Of a DNA stretch of 64,000 nt, positions 25,908 to 33,919 are shown piece after piece (position 1 is the stretch's first letter; every line of letters starts with the position of its first letter). The stretch comes from Neorhizobium alkalisoli (GTDB lineage Bacteria; Pseudomonadota; Alphaproteobacteria; Rhizobiales; Rhizobiaceae). Under the pieces are notes generated by a model that was not told the origin of the DNA, ran no database searches, and worked only from the letters and a program-made list of their open reading frames with translations. The stretch is from positions 905,929 to 969,928 of the forward strand of contig NZ_VIWP01000003.1 of the NCBI RefSeq assembly GCF_007829835.1, given 5' to 3'. A program made the translations under genes and the position numbers.

Positions 25908-27041
25908 TTACTGGCGGCGGAACTTGTTCGCCGCGTCGATCGCCGCCTTCTGCTGGTCATCCTCGATGCCGAGATAGAAATCCTCGAGCCCGGCATCCTG
26001 CAATCCGGCGCGGCGCGAAAGCACATACCATTTCGCCGCCTCGACCGGGTTCGGCCGCGTGCCCAGCGCCTCGATATAAAGATGCGAGAGCTTGTTCTGG
26101 GCAACGACATTGCCGCGATAGGCGGCGATCCGCATCCACTGAAAGCCCTTGTCGTAATCCCGCTCGCCACCGACGCCGTTGACGAGCCAGACACCCATAT
26201 CGAGCTGCGCCGTGTCGAAACCGGCCTTGGCAGCGCGTTCCAGCCACTGCCGTGCCTGGGCTTTCTTTTCCTCCGGCAGGTCCTTGAGGGTCACGTAAAG
26301 CTGGGCGACGGCATATTGCGCATCGGCAACGCCCTGCGCGGCTGCCTTCTCATAATAAGGCAGAGCCAGTTTCAAACCCTTGTCGCCGGGATTGTCGGAA
26401 ACGAGGATCTGGCCCCAGTTGAACTGCGCCGAGGAATTACCGGCATCCGCCGCCTTGCGCATATATTCATCGGCCTTGGCGCGGTCGGCCTGCACATTGC
26501 GGCCGCCCATCAGCATGAGCGCATACTGGAACATCGCCGCCGGATCGCCACGCTCCGCCGCCTGGCCGTACCAGAAGGCCGCCGTCTTGGCGTCACGCTT
26601 GATGCCGTAGCCCTTGGTCATCATCTCGGCGACCAGGGTCTGCGCCGAAGCATCCCCCGCCGAAGCCCGCTTCAGCGCCAGATCGAGCGCCGTCACGTAG
26701 AACCCGCGCTGGTAGGCGCCATAGGCCTCATCCACCTTGCCGGTATAGGGTTTTTCCGGCGGAGACGGAGGAAGAACCGCGCCCATGCGCTGATAAAGCT
26801 CGACACCACCAGAGGGAACGATGCCGTCCGGCTGCTGATCGCCATCCGAAAGCTTCGAATCAGGCGCCACCGGACGCGTCATGACCTGACGGGATTTCGA
26901 CGGGTCCATACGCGGCCCGGGCGCCACGATATTGGCCTGCGCCCAGCCAAAATCCGGCATTGCCGTCACAATGGCAAGGCCTGCAAGGAACATTCGGGAA
27001 TAGGGCGCGACGCGAAGATAAGATGGCATGCGGCCCATCAA
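25908..27041 (-). CDS. Sel1-repeat (SLR) secreted protein
   Basis: A 377-residue protein with a signal peptide (hydrophobic core MFLAGLAIVTAMPDFGWAQA, cleavage near residue 36) and a Pro-rich linker to about 125. At least six Sel1-like helical repeats follow (AFWYGQAAERGDPAAMFQYA, YMRKAADAGNSSAQFNWGQI, YYEKAAAQGVADAQYAVAQL and similar). Sel1 repeats mediate protein contacts; in rhizobia the related ExoR regulates a two-component system, but this protein is longer and lacks the ExoR N-terminus. Its ATG lies within the end of the ThiE-like gene (4-base overlap), so it is co-translated with it. Confidence 0.82.
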   Translation of the reverse strand: MMGRMPSYLRVAPYSRMFLAGLAIVTAMPDFGWAQANIVAPGPRMDPSKSRQVMTRPVAPDSKLSDGDQQPDGIVPSGGVELYQRMGAVLPPSPPEKPYTGKVDEAYGAYQRGFYVTALDLALKRASAGDASAQTLVAEMMTKGYGIKRDAKTAAFWYGQAAERGDPAAMFQYALMLMGGRNVQADRAKADEYMRKAADAGNSSAQFNWGQILVSDNPGDKGLKLALPYYEKAAAQGVADAQYAVAQLYVTLKDLPEEKKAQARQWLERAAKAGFDTAQLDMGVWLVNGVGGERDYDKGFQWMRIAAYRGNVVAQNKLSHLYIEALGTRPNPVEAAKWYVLSRRAGLQDAGLEDFYLGIEDDQQKAAIDAANKFRRQ

Positions 27042-27691
27042 GCCTCAAACCGTGGCGCTTTTTCGTCCAGAACGGCGTTGATGCGACGGACGGCATCTGC
27101 GGTGCCTTCGGCGTGGTCGAAGACACCCCTGTGGAATGCCACGAATTCGGCGCCGCTTTCCGCAACCGGCAAAGCCGATTCGATATCCGTACCGGCCATG
27201 ACGATGCAGGGGATCTCGATCATCGACGCCCACCATTCGGCAAGCGCGAGGTTCTTCGGATGCGCTTCCGGCTTGATGTCACCGTCGAGCTTGCCGAAGA
27301 AGATATAATCCGGCCGGGCCTCGCCGATCTCGAGCGCCGCATGGCGATCCGCTGCCCCACCTGCCCCGACGATCATCTTCGGCGCAAACTTTTCGATCGC
27401 CTCAACCAGCTCTTCCGCCTTGGCGACGAGATGCAGGCCATCCGCCTTGACGCGGCCAGCCACGCGGCTGTCCCCGGCGATCAGGGCTGCAGCACCGGCC
27501 TCCTGAATAAGCGGCACCAGCAGCTCGGCACGCTTCTGGAACAGCCCGTCATCCAGACTGTATTGCGGCAGGATGACCGAGGCGACATCGCCCGCGCCCA
27601 GCGCCTGTTCCAGCTTTTTCGCCAGATCCGCATCATCGGCGCCCTCGGGCACGATCAGCACCAGACGGCAGCGCTCTTCCTGTTTCGTCAT
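27038..27691 (-). CDS. ThiE-like protein (thiamine phosphate synthase fold)
   Basis: A 217-residue TIM-barrel protein of the ThiE/TenI type. The DGLHL strand (about residues 84-88) matches the GVHLG region of ThiE, and GARPDYIFFGK-type and IVMAGTDIESA segments align with later barrel strands. However, the usual phosphate-binding Gly-rich loops look degenerate, so true thiamine phosphate synthase activity is uncertain; a TenI-like or other role is possible. No other thi genes are nearby. It overlaps the Sel1 gene by four bases. Confidence 0.75.
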   Translation of the reverse strand: MTKQEERCRLVLIVPEGADDADLAKKLEQALGAGDVASVILPQYSLDDGLFQKRAELLVPLIQEAGAAALIAGDSRVAGRVKADGLHLVAKAEELVEAIEKFAPKMIVGAGGAADRHAALEIGEARPDYIFFGKLDGDIKPEAHPKNLALAEWWASMIEIPCIVMAGTDIESALPVAESGAEFVAFHRGVFDHAEGTADAVRRINAVLDEKAPRFEA

Positions 27692-27803
27692 GTTTCTTCC
27701 CTATGGCAGATCCGGCATTCCGAAATCCGCACTCGTTTTATCGTCACAAATTCGATAGACCGGAAGAATACGGGGATCAACAGCAGGTGCAGCCGAACTT
27801 CTC

Positions 27804-28574
27804 ATGCCAGACACGTTGACCCTCGCCTTTTTCGCCGCAGCCATTCCCGCCGTATCCCTTGTCGGCCTCTCCAAGGGCGGCCTTGGCGGCGCCATCAGCC
27901 TGCTCGGCATGCCGCTTCTATCGCTTGTCGTCGATCCGGTGCGGGCCGCCGCAATCTTCCTGCCGATCCTGATCGTCATGGATATCGTCGCGCTTTGGTC
28001 CTGGCGGCATTACAATGATCGCAAGACGCTGCTGATGATCCTGCCCGGTGGCGTTATCGGCATCGCACTCGGCTGGGCGACCTCAGCCTACGTCTCCGAC
28101 GATGCGCTGCGGCTGGTCATCGCCAGCGCCACCATTCTCTTCACCGTGCGTTATTTCTGGCAGGTCTACGGCCCGCACTCGAAAATTCCGACGGCCCCAC
28201 TGCCGCATCGCCCGGCCGCTGCCACCTTCTGGGGCGCCTTGTCGGGTTATGCGAGTTTTGTCGCCCATGCCGGTGGCCCGCCCTTCCAGATCTACGTCCT
28301 GCCGATGCGGCTCGACCCGAAATCATACACCGGCGCCAGCATCCGCTTCTTTGCGATCGTCAATGCCGTGAAGGTTATTCCCTATTTCATGCTGGGCGCG
28401 CTCGACCAGGAAAACCTGACGATATCGGCAAGCCTTCTGCCGGTGGCGCTGATCTCCACCATGCTCGGAGCCGCGATCGTCAAGCACCTGAACTCCGAGG
28501 TATTTTACCCGATGACCTATGCCCTGGCTTTCCTGGCGGGTCTGAAGCTTCTCTGGGATGGCCTGCCGTTCTGA
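27804..28574 (+). CDS. TSUP-family exporter (TauE/SafE)
   Basis: A 256-residue inner-membrane protein with seven to eight helices, of the TauE/SafE group that exports sulfite, sulfoacetate or similar anions. Family features are the early VSLVGLSKGGLGGAISLLGM (the conserved glycine-rich loop) and the repeat half with YASFVAHAGGPPFQIYVLPM. There are no sulfur genes nearby to identify the substrate. The ATG at 27804 follows weak signals and diverges from the ThiE-like gene. Confidence 0.87.
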   Translation: MPDTLTLAFFAAAIPAVSLVGLSKGGLGGAISLLGMPLLSLVVDPVRAAAIFLPILIVMDIVALWSWRHYNDRKTLLMILPGGVIGIALGWATSAYVSDDALRLVIASATILFTVRYFWQVYGPHSKIPTAPLPHRPAAATFWGALSGYASFVAHAGGPPFQIYVLPMRLDPKSYTGASIRFFAIVNAVKVIPYFMLGALDQENLTISASLLPVALISTMLGAAIVKHLNSEVFYPMTYALAFLAGLKLLWDGLPF

Positions 28575-28595
28575 AGCAGAGCCTGCATCAAAAAA

Positions 28596-28633
28596 ATCTA
28601 AAAAAGCCTTTTAGATAGAGATATCTAGATAGA
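28596..28633. promoter_or_regulatory. Clustered repeats upstream of the ArsR gene
   Basis: ATCTAAAA (28596-28603) and TTTTAGAT (28609-28616) form an 8-bp inverted repeat. TAGATAGA occurs twice (28612-28619 and 28626-28633) around an AGATATCT palindrome. The cluster lies 55-95 bases before the ArsR start and is a likely operator or promoter region; the first arm pair could also end the TSUP transcript. Confidence 0.45.
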
Positions 28634-28689
28634 TTTCGCAGCGCACAATTTTGTTGCCCAACGGAGTATTTTGCCCTAGGTTTCGCGCC

Positions 28690-28947
28690 ATGATGAGCGA
28701 TCCCTTTGCCGCGATAGCCGATCCGAACCGACGCCATCTCCTTGAGGAGCTGCGACGTTCGCCAAAGACCGTGAACGAGCTGGCCGAGGGCCTGCCGATC
28801 AGCCGGCCTGCAGTTTCCCAGCATCTCAAAACCCTGCTGGACAGCAATCTTGTGACAGTCAGCGCGCAGGGAACGCGGCGCATCTATTCGGTCAACAGCC
28901 GTGGCTTCGATAAGCTCAATCTCTGGCTGGACCAGTTCTGGTCGTGA
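28690..28947 (+). CDS. ArsR-family transcriptional regulator
   Basis: An 85-residue, compact winged-helix protein: DPFAAIADPNRRHLLEELRR, then the HTH VNELAEGLPISRPAVSQHLK (about residues 31-50) and the wing VTVSAQGTRRIYSVN. It has no Cys pair for metal sensing; it belongs to the SdpR-like subgroup that often regulates membrane or SRPBCC genes. Double ATG at 28690/28693. The repeats just upstream may be its operator. Confidence 0.85.
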   Translation: MMSDPFAAIADPNRRHLLEELRRSPKTVNELAEGLPISRPAVSQHLKTLLDSNLVTVSAQGTRRIYSVNSRGFDKLNLWLDQFWS

Positions 28948-29072
28948 CCAGGAAGCCACGACCAGAATAGGGTTTTGGATTTTTTTGCCGCCCCTCCGTG
29001 CCTCTTGACGTTACAAACCCGAGGCGGGCGGCCCACTCTCAATCAATGTTGAGAACCAGCTCTCCGTTGGAG

Positions 29073-29249
29073 CTAGTGACGCGTAGAGGCCTTAAGGCGT
29101 TGCATTGCATCTTTGATACGCAACTTGCGGCGCTTGATATCGGCGATTTCACGATCGTCGGAAGAGGGGGACGCGAGAATGTTCTGAAGCTCCTCCTCAA
29201 GAGCAACGTGCTTCTTTTCAAGCGATGCGATATGAGCCTGGACGGTCAT
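29073..29249 (-). CDS. DUF465 small coiled-coil protein (first copy)
   Basis: A 58-residue protein that matches DUF465 (YdcH-like): starts MTVQAHIASLEKKHVALEEE, then a short acidic loop (SPSSDDREI) and IADIKRRKLRIKDAMQRLK. These are two antiparallel helices with the family's basic second helix. GGAAGGAA precedes the ATG at 29249. A large hairpin lies in its 5' leader (29271-29309). A second DUF465 gene is divergently placed 230 bases away. Confidence 0.88.
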   Translation of the reverse strand: MTVQAHIASLEKKHVALEEELQNILASPSSDDREIADIKRRKLRIKDAMQRLKASTRH

Positions 29250-29270
29250 GTGGCATGTTCCTTCCTTGGT

Positions 29271-29309
29271 AACCTGCCTCGGCTATTCCCTTAGCCGAGG
29301 CTTCAGGTT
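29271..29309. repeat. Long hairpin in the DUF465 leader
   Basis: GCCTCGGCTA (29276-29285) and TAGCCGAGGC (29292-29301) form a perfect 10-bp stem with a 6-base loop. It is extended by AACCT/AGGTT across a small bulge. The hairpin ends 22 bases upstream of the minus-strand DUF465 start, so it may be a leader structure or a shared operator of the divergent pair. Confidence 0.6.
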
Positions 29310-29481
29310 TGCAACAGAAGTGTGACACGGTTGACCGCGTTTGTCGAAGGAGAAATCGTGGTTTGAACGGGGCAAATTCATGACCGCGGCTAACTTCCAG
29401 TTAACGCGGATTGATGGTAGGAGCTTGCGAAACAAGCCCGAGACCTGCAAAAGGCCGGAACGTGAGAATGGGGACTGCGCA

Positions 29482-29685
29482 ATGGCTGATCAGGAACAGG
29501 CGGATATCCGGCTGGCACTCGCGAAACTTCGCCAGGAGCACGAGGATTACGACGCCGCGATCAATGCCATGATCCAGACCGGCTGCGAAGCCTTGCGCAT
29601 CCAGCGCATGAAAAAGAAGAAGCTGGTGATCAAGGACAAGATGACCCAGCTCGAAGACCAGATCATTCCCGATATCATCGCCTGA
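29482..29685 (+). CDS. DUF465 small coiled-coil protein (second copy)
   Basis: A 67-residue DUF465 protein ([20 protein letters not shown], then [20 protein letters not shown]). The ATG at 29482 is preceded by GGGGA at eight bases; an open frame extends upstream but lacks a start signal. Its stop lies ten bases before purE, so it is probably the first gene of a purEK operon. Confidence 0.87.
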   Translation: MADQEQADIRLALAKLRQEHEDYDAAINAMIQTGCEALRIQRMKKKKLVIKDKMTQLEDQIIPDIIA

Positions 29686-29695
29686 AGAGCCGCCA

Positions 29696-30193
29696 ATGTC
29701 TGAGAGACCCGCCGTCGCCATCATCATGGGAAGCCAGTCCGACTGGGAGACCATGAAGAACGCTGCCGATACGCTCGACGCACTCGACATCGATTACGAG
29801 GCCCGCATCGTCTCCGCACATCGCACGCCGGACCGGATGTATGATTTTGCCAAGGGCGCCCGCGACGAAGGCTTCAAGGTCATCATCGCCGGAGCCGGCG
29901 GTGCTGCCCACCTGCCCGGCATGGTGGCGGCCCTGACGCCGCTGCCGGTCTTCGGCGTTCCGGTTCAGTCCAAGACGATGAGCGGCATGGACAGCCTCTA
30001 TTCGATCGTACAGATGCCGGCCGGCATCCCGGTCGGCACGCTCGCCATCGGCCGCGCCGGTGCGATCAACGCAGCCCTTCTGGCCGCCGCTGTCCTGGCA
30101 CTGTCGGACGAGGACCTTGCCGACCGGCTCGACGCTTACCGGGCAGACCATACCGCATCCGTCGCCGAATACCCGATCGACGAAGCACGCTGA
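29696..30193 (+). CDS. purE: N5-carboxyaminoimidazole ribonucleotide mutase
   Basis: Converts N5-CAIR to CAIR in purine synthesis. The 165-residue class I PurE has [33 protein letters not shown] with the catalytic His, and [13 protein letters not shown], the substrate loops of the family. It overlaps the operon of DUF465 and purK (eight bases to purK). Confidence 0.97.
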   Translation: MSERPAVAIIMGSQSDWETMKNAADTLDALDIDYEARIVSAHRTPDRMYDFAKGARDEGFKVIIAGAGGAAHLPGMVAALTPLPVFGVPVQSKTMSGMDSLYSIVQMPAGIPVGTLAIGRAGAINAALLAAAVLALSDEDLADRLDAYRADHTASVAEYPIDEAR

Positions 30194-30201
30194 GAGACAG
30201 A

Positions 30202-31275
30202 ATGACCATAAAGACCATCGGCATCATCGGCGGCGGCCAGCTCGGCCGCATGCTGGCCATGGCCGCTGCACGGCTGAATTTTCGCACCATCATCCTCGAG
30301 CCGCAGGCCGATTGCCCTGCCGCCCAGGTTGCCAATGCCCAGATCACCGCCGCCTATGACGATCCGGCAGCACTTGCCGAACTTGGCCGCCTCTGCGAGG
30401 TCGTGACCTACGAATTCGAGAACGTGCCCGTTGCGGCAACCGAAACGCTTGCCCGCTCCGTTCCCGTCTTCCCGCCCGCCAAGGCGCTCGACGTGGCGCA
30501 GGACCGCCTGACCGAAAAACGCTTCCTCAATGGCTGCGGCATTGAGACGGCGAAATTCCATGCCGTCGACAGCCAGGCCGATCTCGAAAAGGCACTCGCA
30601 GACTTTGGCGGCAAGGGCGTGCTGAAAACCCGCCGCATGGGCTATGACGGTAAGGGCCAGCGTGTTTTCCGCTCGGCCGACGATTCGCCTGCGGGTGCTT
30701 ACGAGGCGCTCGGCAGCGTGCCGCTGATTCTCGAAAGTTTCGTGCCCTTCGAACGCGAAGTCTCGATCATCGCCGCCCGCAATGCAGATGGCACCGTCGC
30801 CTGTTACGATCCGGCAGAAAACGTTCATCGCAACGGCATTCTGCATACATCCACCCTGCCCGCCCGCATTTCCGAGGCAACGGCGAAGACGGCCCGCGAA
30901 TCGGCGGAAAAGCTGCTGGCCGCCGTCGATTACGTCGGCGTCATCGGCATGGAATTCTTTGTGATGGCGGACGGCACGCTGATCGCTAACGAAATCGCCC
31001 CGCGCGTCCACAATTCCGGCCACTGGACGGAGGCTGCCTGCGTGGTCTCGCAGTTCGAGCAGCATATCCGCGCCGTCGCCGGCCTGCCGCTCGGCAATCC
31101 GCAGCGGCATTCAGACTGCGTGATGACGAATCTGATCGGCGACGACATTCTTGACGTGCCCGCATGGCTCGCCAAGCCGGACGTTCTCGTCCACCTCTAC
31201 GGCAAGACGGAATCCCGTCCGGGCCGGAAAATGGGCCATGTTACCGAGTTGAAGGGTGTTAAAACCCCGTCATAA
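30202..31275 (+). CDS. purK: N5-carboxyaminoimidazole ribonucleotide synthase
   Basis: ATP-grasp enzyme that carboxylates AIR with bicarbonate, supplying PurE. The 357 residues start TIKTIGIIGGGQLGRMLAMA, with later ATP-grasp segments KTRRMGYDGKGQ, ESFVPFEREVSIIAAR and ANEIAPRVHNSGHWTEAAC. It lies eight bases after purE. A terminator-like hairpin follows 45 bases past the stop. Confidence 0.97.
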   Translation: MTIKTIGIIGGGQLGRMLAMAAARLNFRTIILEPQADCPAAQVANAQITAAYDDPAALAELGRLCEVVTYEFENVPVAATETLARSVPVFPPAKALDVAQDRLTEKRFLNGCGIETAKFHAVDSQADLEKALADFGGKGVLKTRRMGYDGKGQRVFRSADDSPAGAYEALGSVPLILESFVPFEREVSIIAARNADGTVACYDPAENVHRNGILHTSTLPARISEATAKTARESAEKLLAAVDYVGVIGMEFFVMADGTLIANEIAPRVHNSGHWTEAACVVSQFEQHIRAVAGLPLGNPQRHSDCVMTNLIGDDILDVPAWLAKPDVLVHLYGKTESRPGRKMGHVTELKGVKTPS

Positions 31276-31277
31276 GG

Positions 31278-31306
31278 TTGACACGGACGGACGCTCGGGT
31301 TAATTG
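31278..31306 (+). promoter_or_regulatory. Promoter of rpmJ
   Basis: Consensus-like minus-35 TTGACA (31278-31283), exact 17-base spacer and minus-10 TAATTG (31301-31306), starting two bases after the purK stop. Confidence 0.7.
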
Positions 31307-31320
31307 CTCGCCCAACCTGA

Positions 31321-31356
31321 AGCGCGCCCCTCTTCAAAACTAGGCGGCGCGCTTTT
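31321..31356 (+). terminator. Terminator-like hairpin in the rpmJ leader
   Basis: AGCGCGCC (31321-31328) and GGCGCGCT (31346-31353) with a 17-base loop and TTTT. It can end purK transcripts, but the rpmJ promoter lies upstream of it, so the rpmJ mRNA would also carry it; a leader attenuator is possible. Confidence 0.6.
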
Positions 31357-31409
31357 GATTGATAGAGACAAGCGGCTCGAAAGAGCCCACAGACTGCTGG
31401 ACCAGTACA

Positions 31410-31535
31410 ATGAAGATCAAGAACTCGCTCAAGGCGCTGAAGGCTCGTCATCGCGATAACCGTCTGGTTCGTCGCAAGGGCCGCATTTACATCATCAACA
31501 AGCAGAACCCGCGCTTCAAGGCCCGTCAGGGCTGA
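31410..31535 (+). CDS. rpmJ: Ribosomal protein L36, zinc-free form
   Basis: A 41-residue 50S protein starting [20 protein letters not shown] and ending RFKARQG, the alternative (YkgO-like) L36 type. It has no Cys, so it does not bind zinc. Too short for many gene callers. It is monocistronic behind its own promoter. Confidence 0.95.
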   Translation: MKIKNSLKALKARHRDNRLVRRKGRIYIINKQNPRFKARQG

Positions 31536-31634
31536 TTTCGGCATTCGGTCTTTGGTATTGCCCAGGCCGATCAAATTGTCGACAAGCGTAAATTTCGGGT
31601 TTGACCTTCGGCGCATGCGGATTACCTTATCCGC

Positions 31635-32273
31635 ATGCGCTATTTTCGTTTGAGCCCAGTGATTCTGAGCAGCTTGTTTTTGAGCCTTGCCACCTTAGGC
31701 GGCACAGCCTTTGCTCAATCGCCCTCTCCACAGCCTCCAGTCACTCCGGCACCCGCCTCTACGCCTGCGCAGCCTGCCCCTGTCGTTGCGGCCGCAAAGC
31801 CGATCGATTCCCTGTTCGAGGCGTTGAAGCGCGAGCGCAATCCGGAAAAGGCCCGCGACATCGCCAGCCAGATCGCCATCAACCTGAACGAGTCGGGCAG
31901 CCCGACCGTTGATCTCCTGATGCAGTGGGCAGCCACCGCCATCAAGGAAAAGCGCAACCCCGCCGCACTCGATTTCCTCGATCAGGTGACCATTCTCGAT
32001 CCGATCTATCCGGAAGGCTGGAACCGCCGCGCCACGCTGCATTACACGATGGGCGACAGCCGCAAGGCGATGGCCGATATCGCCGAAGTCCTGAAATATG
32101 AACCCCGCCATTTCGGCGCCCTCGCGGGCATGGCCGGCATCCTGATGGAATCGGGCAAGGACGATCTCGCGCTCAAAGCCTGGGAACGTTATCTCGACGT
32201 CTATCCCGCAGACCGAAAGGCGCAGAAGGCCGCGGCCGATCTTTCCGAAAAGATCGCCGGCAATCGCACCTGA
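31635..32273 (+). CDS. Secreted TPR protein
   Basis: A 212-residue protein with a signal peptide (hydrophobic LSPVILSSLFLSLATLGGTA, cleavage after AFA near residue 27), a Pro/Ala-rich linker (about 28-55) and three to four TPR-like helical hairpins to the end (NPAALDFLDQVTILDPIYPE, GWNRRATLHYTMGDSRKAMA, LKAWERYLDVYPADRKAQKA). Periplasmic protein-binding role inferred; no catalytic domain. It is followed 28 bases later by the hydrolase gene. Confidence 0.82.
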   Translation: MRYFRLSPVILSSLFLSLATLGGTAFAQSPSPQPPVTPAPASTPAQPAPVVAAAKPIDSLFEALKRERNPEKARDIASQIAINLNESGSPTVDLLMQWAATAIKEKRNPAALDFLDQVTILDPIYPEGWNRRATLHYTMGDSRKAMADIAEVLKYEPRHFGALAGMAGILMESGKDDLALKAWERYLDVYPADRKAQKAAADLSEKIAGNRT

Positions 32274-32301
32274 TCGACGCATCTCTCAATCGACGATATC
32301 C

Positions 32302-33339
32302 ATGATCCTGATTTTCATTCTTCTCGCCGCCCTCTGCGCCGCCTATTGGTTCACCACGCAGAGAGCCAAGGCGATATCCGCGCATTTCCCTAACACAGGT
32401 CGGTTGACCGATATCGGCGGCTATCGGCTGAATGCGCTGCATATCCCCGCCACCCCCAGTTCCGACCTGCCGCCGATCGTTTTCCTGCATGGCGCAAGCG
32501 GCAATTTCCGCGACCAGGAAACGGCTTTCCGCAGGCTTCTGACCGGTCGTGCCGAAATGCTCTTCGTCGACCGGCCGGGCCATGGCTATTCCGAACGTGG
32601 CGGCCCGGAAAACGACAGGCCCGATGGCCAGGCCGATGCCATTGCCTGCCTGATGGACAAGCTGGGAATCGAGAAGGCAGTCATCTCCGGCCATTCCTTC
32701 GGTGGTGCGATCGCCATGAGCTTTGCGCTGCGCCATCCGGACAAGACGGCAGGCCTGATGCTGATCGCCCCAGCGACCCATCCCTGGGATGGTGATGTCG
32801 ACTGGTATTACAAGCTATCGGCCCATCCGCGCTTCGGCTGGCTTTTCACCCACCTGTTCACGCTGCCCGCCGGGCTGGTGCTGATGGACAAGGCGACACA
32901 GGCCGTCTTCCATCCCAACCAGCGGCCGCACAACTATATCGAGGATGCAGCAACGGCCCTTGTCCTGCGCCCCGACAATTTTCGCTATAATGCAATCGAC
33001 CTGACCAACCTGAATACGGCTGCAGCGGCCATGGCGCCGCATTACAACACGATCAAAACCCCGACTGTGGTGATTACCGGCGACAGCGACAAGATCGTCT
33101 CGCCCGCCATCCATGCCCGGGGTATCGTCGAAAGCGTTTTAGGCGCAAAACTGGTCACCATCCGCGGCCTCGGCCACAAGCCGGATTATATCGCCACCGA
33201 CGTGGTCATCGCCGGCATCGAAGTCATATCTGGCAAGGACCGCGACCTCGACGCCGTCGCCAAGGTCGCCGAAGCCTGGATCGCGCCGAAGCGGGACGAG
33301 CCGGAACCGGAACTCGATTTTTCGATCGAGAAGGGTTGA
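32302..33339 (+). CDS. Alpha/beta hydrolase, membrane-anchored
   Basis: A 345-residue alpha/beta hydrolase with an N-terminal transmembrane anchor (ILIFILLAALCAAYWF, about 2-18). The nucleophile elbow is GHSFGG (Ser about 134), oxyanion strand FLHGASGNFRDQ, acid in VVITGDSDKIVSP and the His in RGLGHKPDY. The catalytic triad is therefore complete. The substrate is unknown. It may be co-transcribed with the TPR gene and converges on the AsnC gene. Confidence 0.87.
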   Translation: MILIFILLAALCAAYWFTTQRAKAISAHFPNTGRLTDIGGYRLNALHIPATPSSDLPPIVFLHGASGNFRDQETAFRRLLTGRAEMLFVDRPGHGYSERGGPENDRPDGQADAIACLMDKLGIEKAVISGHSFGGAIAMSFALRHPDKTAGLMLIAPATHPWDGDVDWYYKLSAHPRFGWLFTHLFTLPAGLVLMDKATQAVFHPNQRPHNYIEDAATALVLRPDNFRYNAIDLTNLNTAAAAMAPHYNTIKTPTVVITGDSDKIVSPAIHARGIVESVLGAKLVTIRGLGHKPDYIATDVVIAGIEVISGKDRDLDAVAKVAEAWIAPKRDEPEPELDFSIEKG

Positions 33340-33343
33340 GCTC

Positions 33344-33820
33344 TCAGAGCGGGGGCAAGCGCCGCTTCACGGACGTCCCCTTGATGACCGCCGTGCTTGT
33401 CACGGCATGCTCGGAGAGGCTTTCCAGCACGTCATCCATCTCCTCGATCGAATGCACGACGAGCCGCGCCAGAAACGGAACGTCTCCGGTGATCTTGTCG
33501 CATTCGATGAACTGCGGCGTTTCCTGAATGAGCCGCTCGACCAGATGCAGCTTGCCTGGCAAGGGCCGGATCCGCACCATCGCGCGGATCTGATAACCCA
33601 ATGCCTTGCTGTCGATCTCGACCGTATAGGCGCGGACGACACCCTCGTTGACGAGCCGCCGCATCCGCTCCGCCACGCTCGGCGCCGACAGACCGACAAG
33701 CCGCGCCAGTTCGGCCGTCGGGAGGCGCGCATCCGCATCGAGCGCCGTCAGGATACGGGCATCGACCTCATCGAGAGTGCTGTTTTCGAATCGAAGGCCA
33801 GAATGCATTTTTTCCTTCAT
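33344..33820 (-). CDS. Lrp/AsnC-family transcriptional regulator
   Basis: A 158-residue regulator: N-terminal HTH (LDEVDARILTALDADARLPT, then LVGLSAPSVAERMRRLVNEG) and a C-terminal ligand-binding RAM domain (about 75-150, with FIECDKITGDVPFLARLVV). Such proteins sense amino acids and often control a neighbouring exporter. The divergent EamA transporter 100 bases away is the obvious candidate target. Confidence 0.92.
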   Translation of the reverse strand: MKEKMHSGLRFENSTLDEVDARILTALDADARLPTAELARLVGLSAPSVAERMRRLVNEGVVRAYTVEIDSKALGYQIRAMVRIRPLPGKLHLVERLIQETPQFIECDKITGDVPFLARLVVHSIEEMDDVLESLSEHAVTSTAVIKGTSVKRRLPPL

Positions 33821-33919
33821 AACAACTCCTCAGCGAAATGAATGGCTGCGATACGCCATGGATTTTGTGTCAGCCGCTTTCCAAAATAAAGCCCCAAGGC
33901 TGAGTTGAGGGAAGACGTC

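Noticed and set aside
25908..27041. ExoR
   Set aside because: Sel1 repeats and a signal peptide are shared, but the protein is about 110 residues longer and lacks the ExoR N-terminal pattern; no chvG/chvI genes are nearby.
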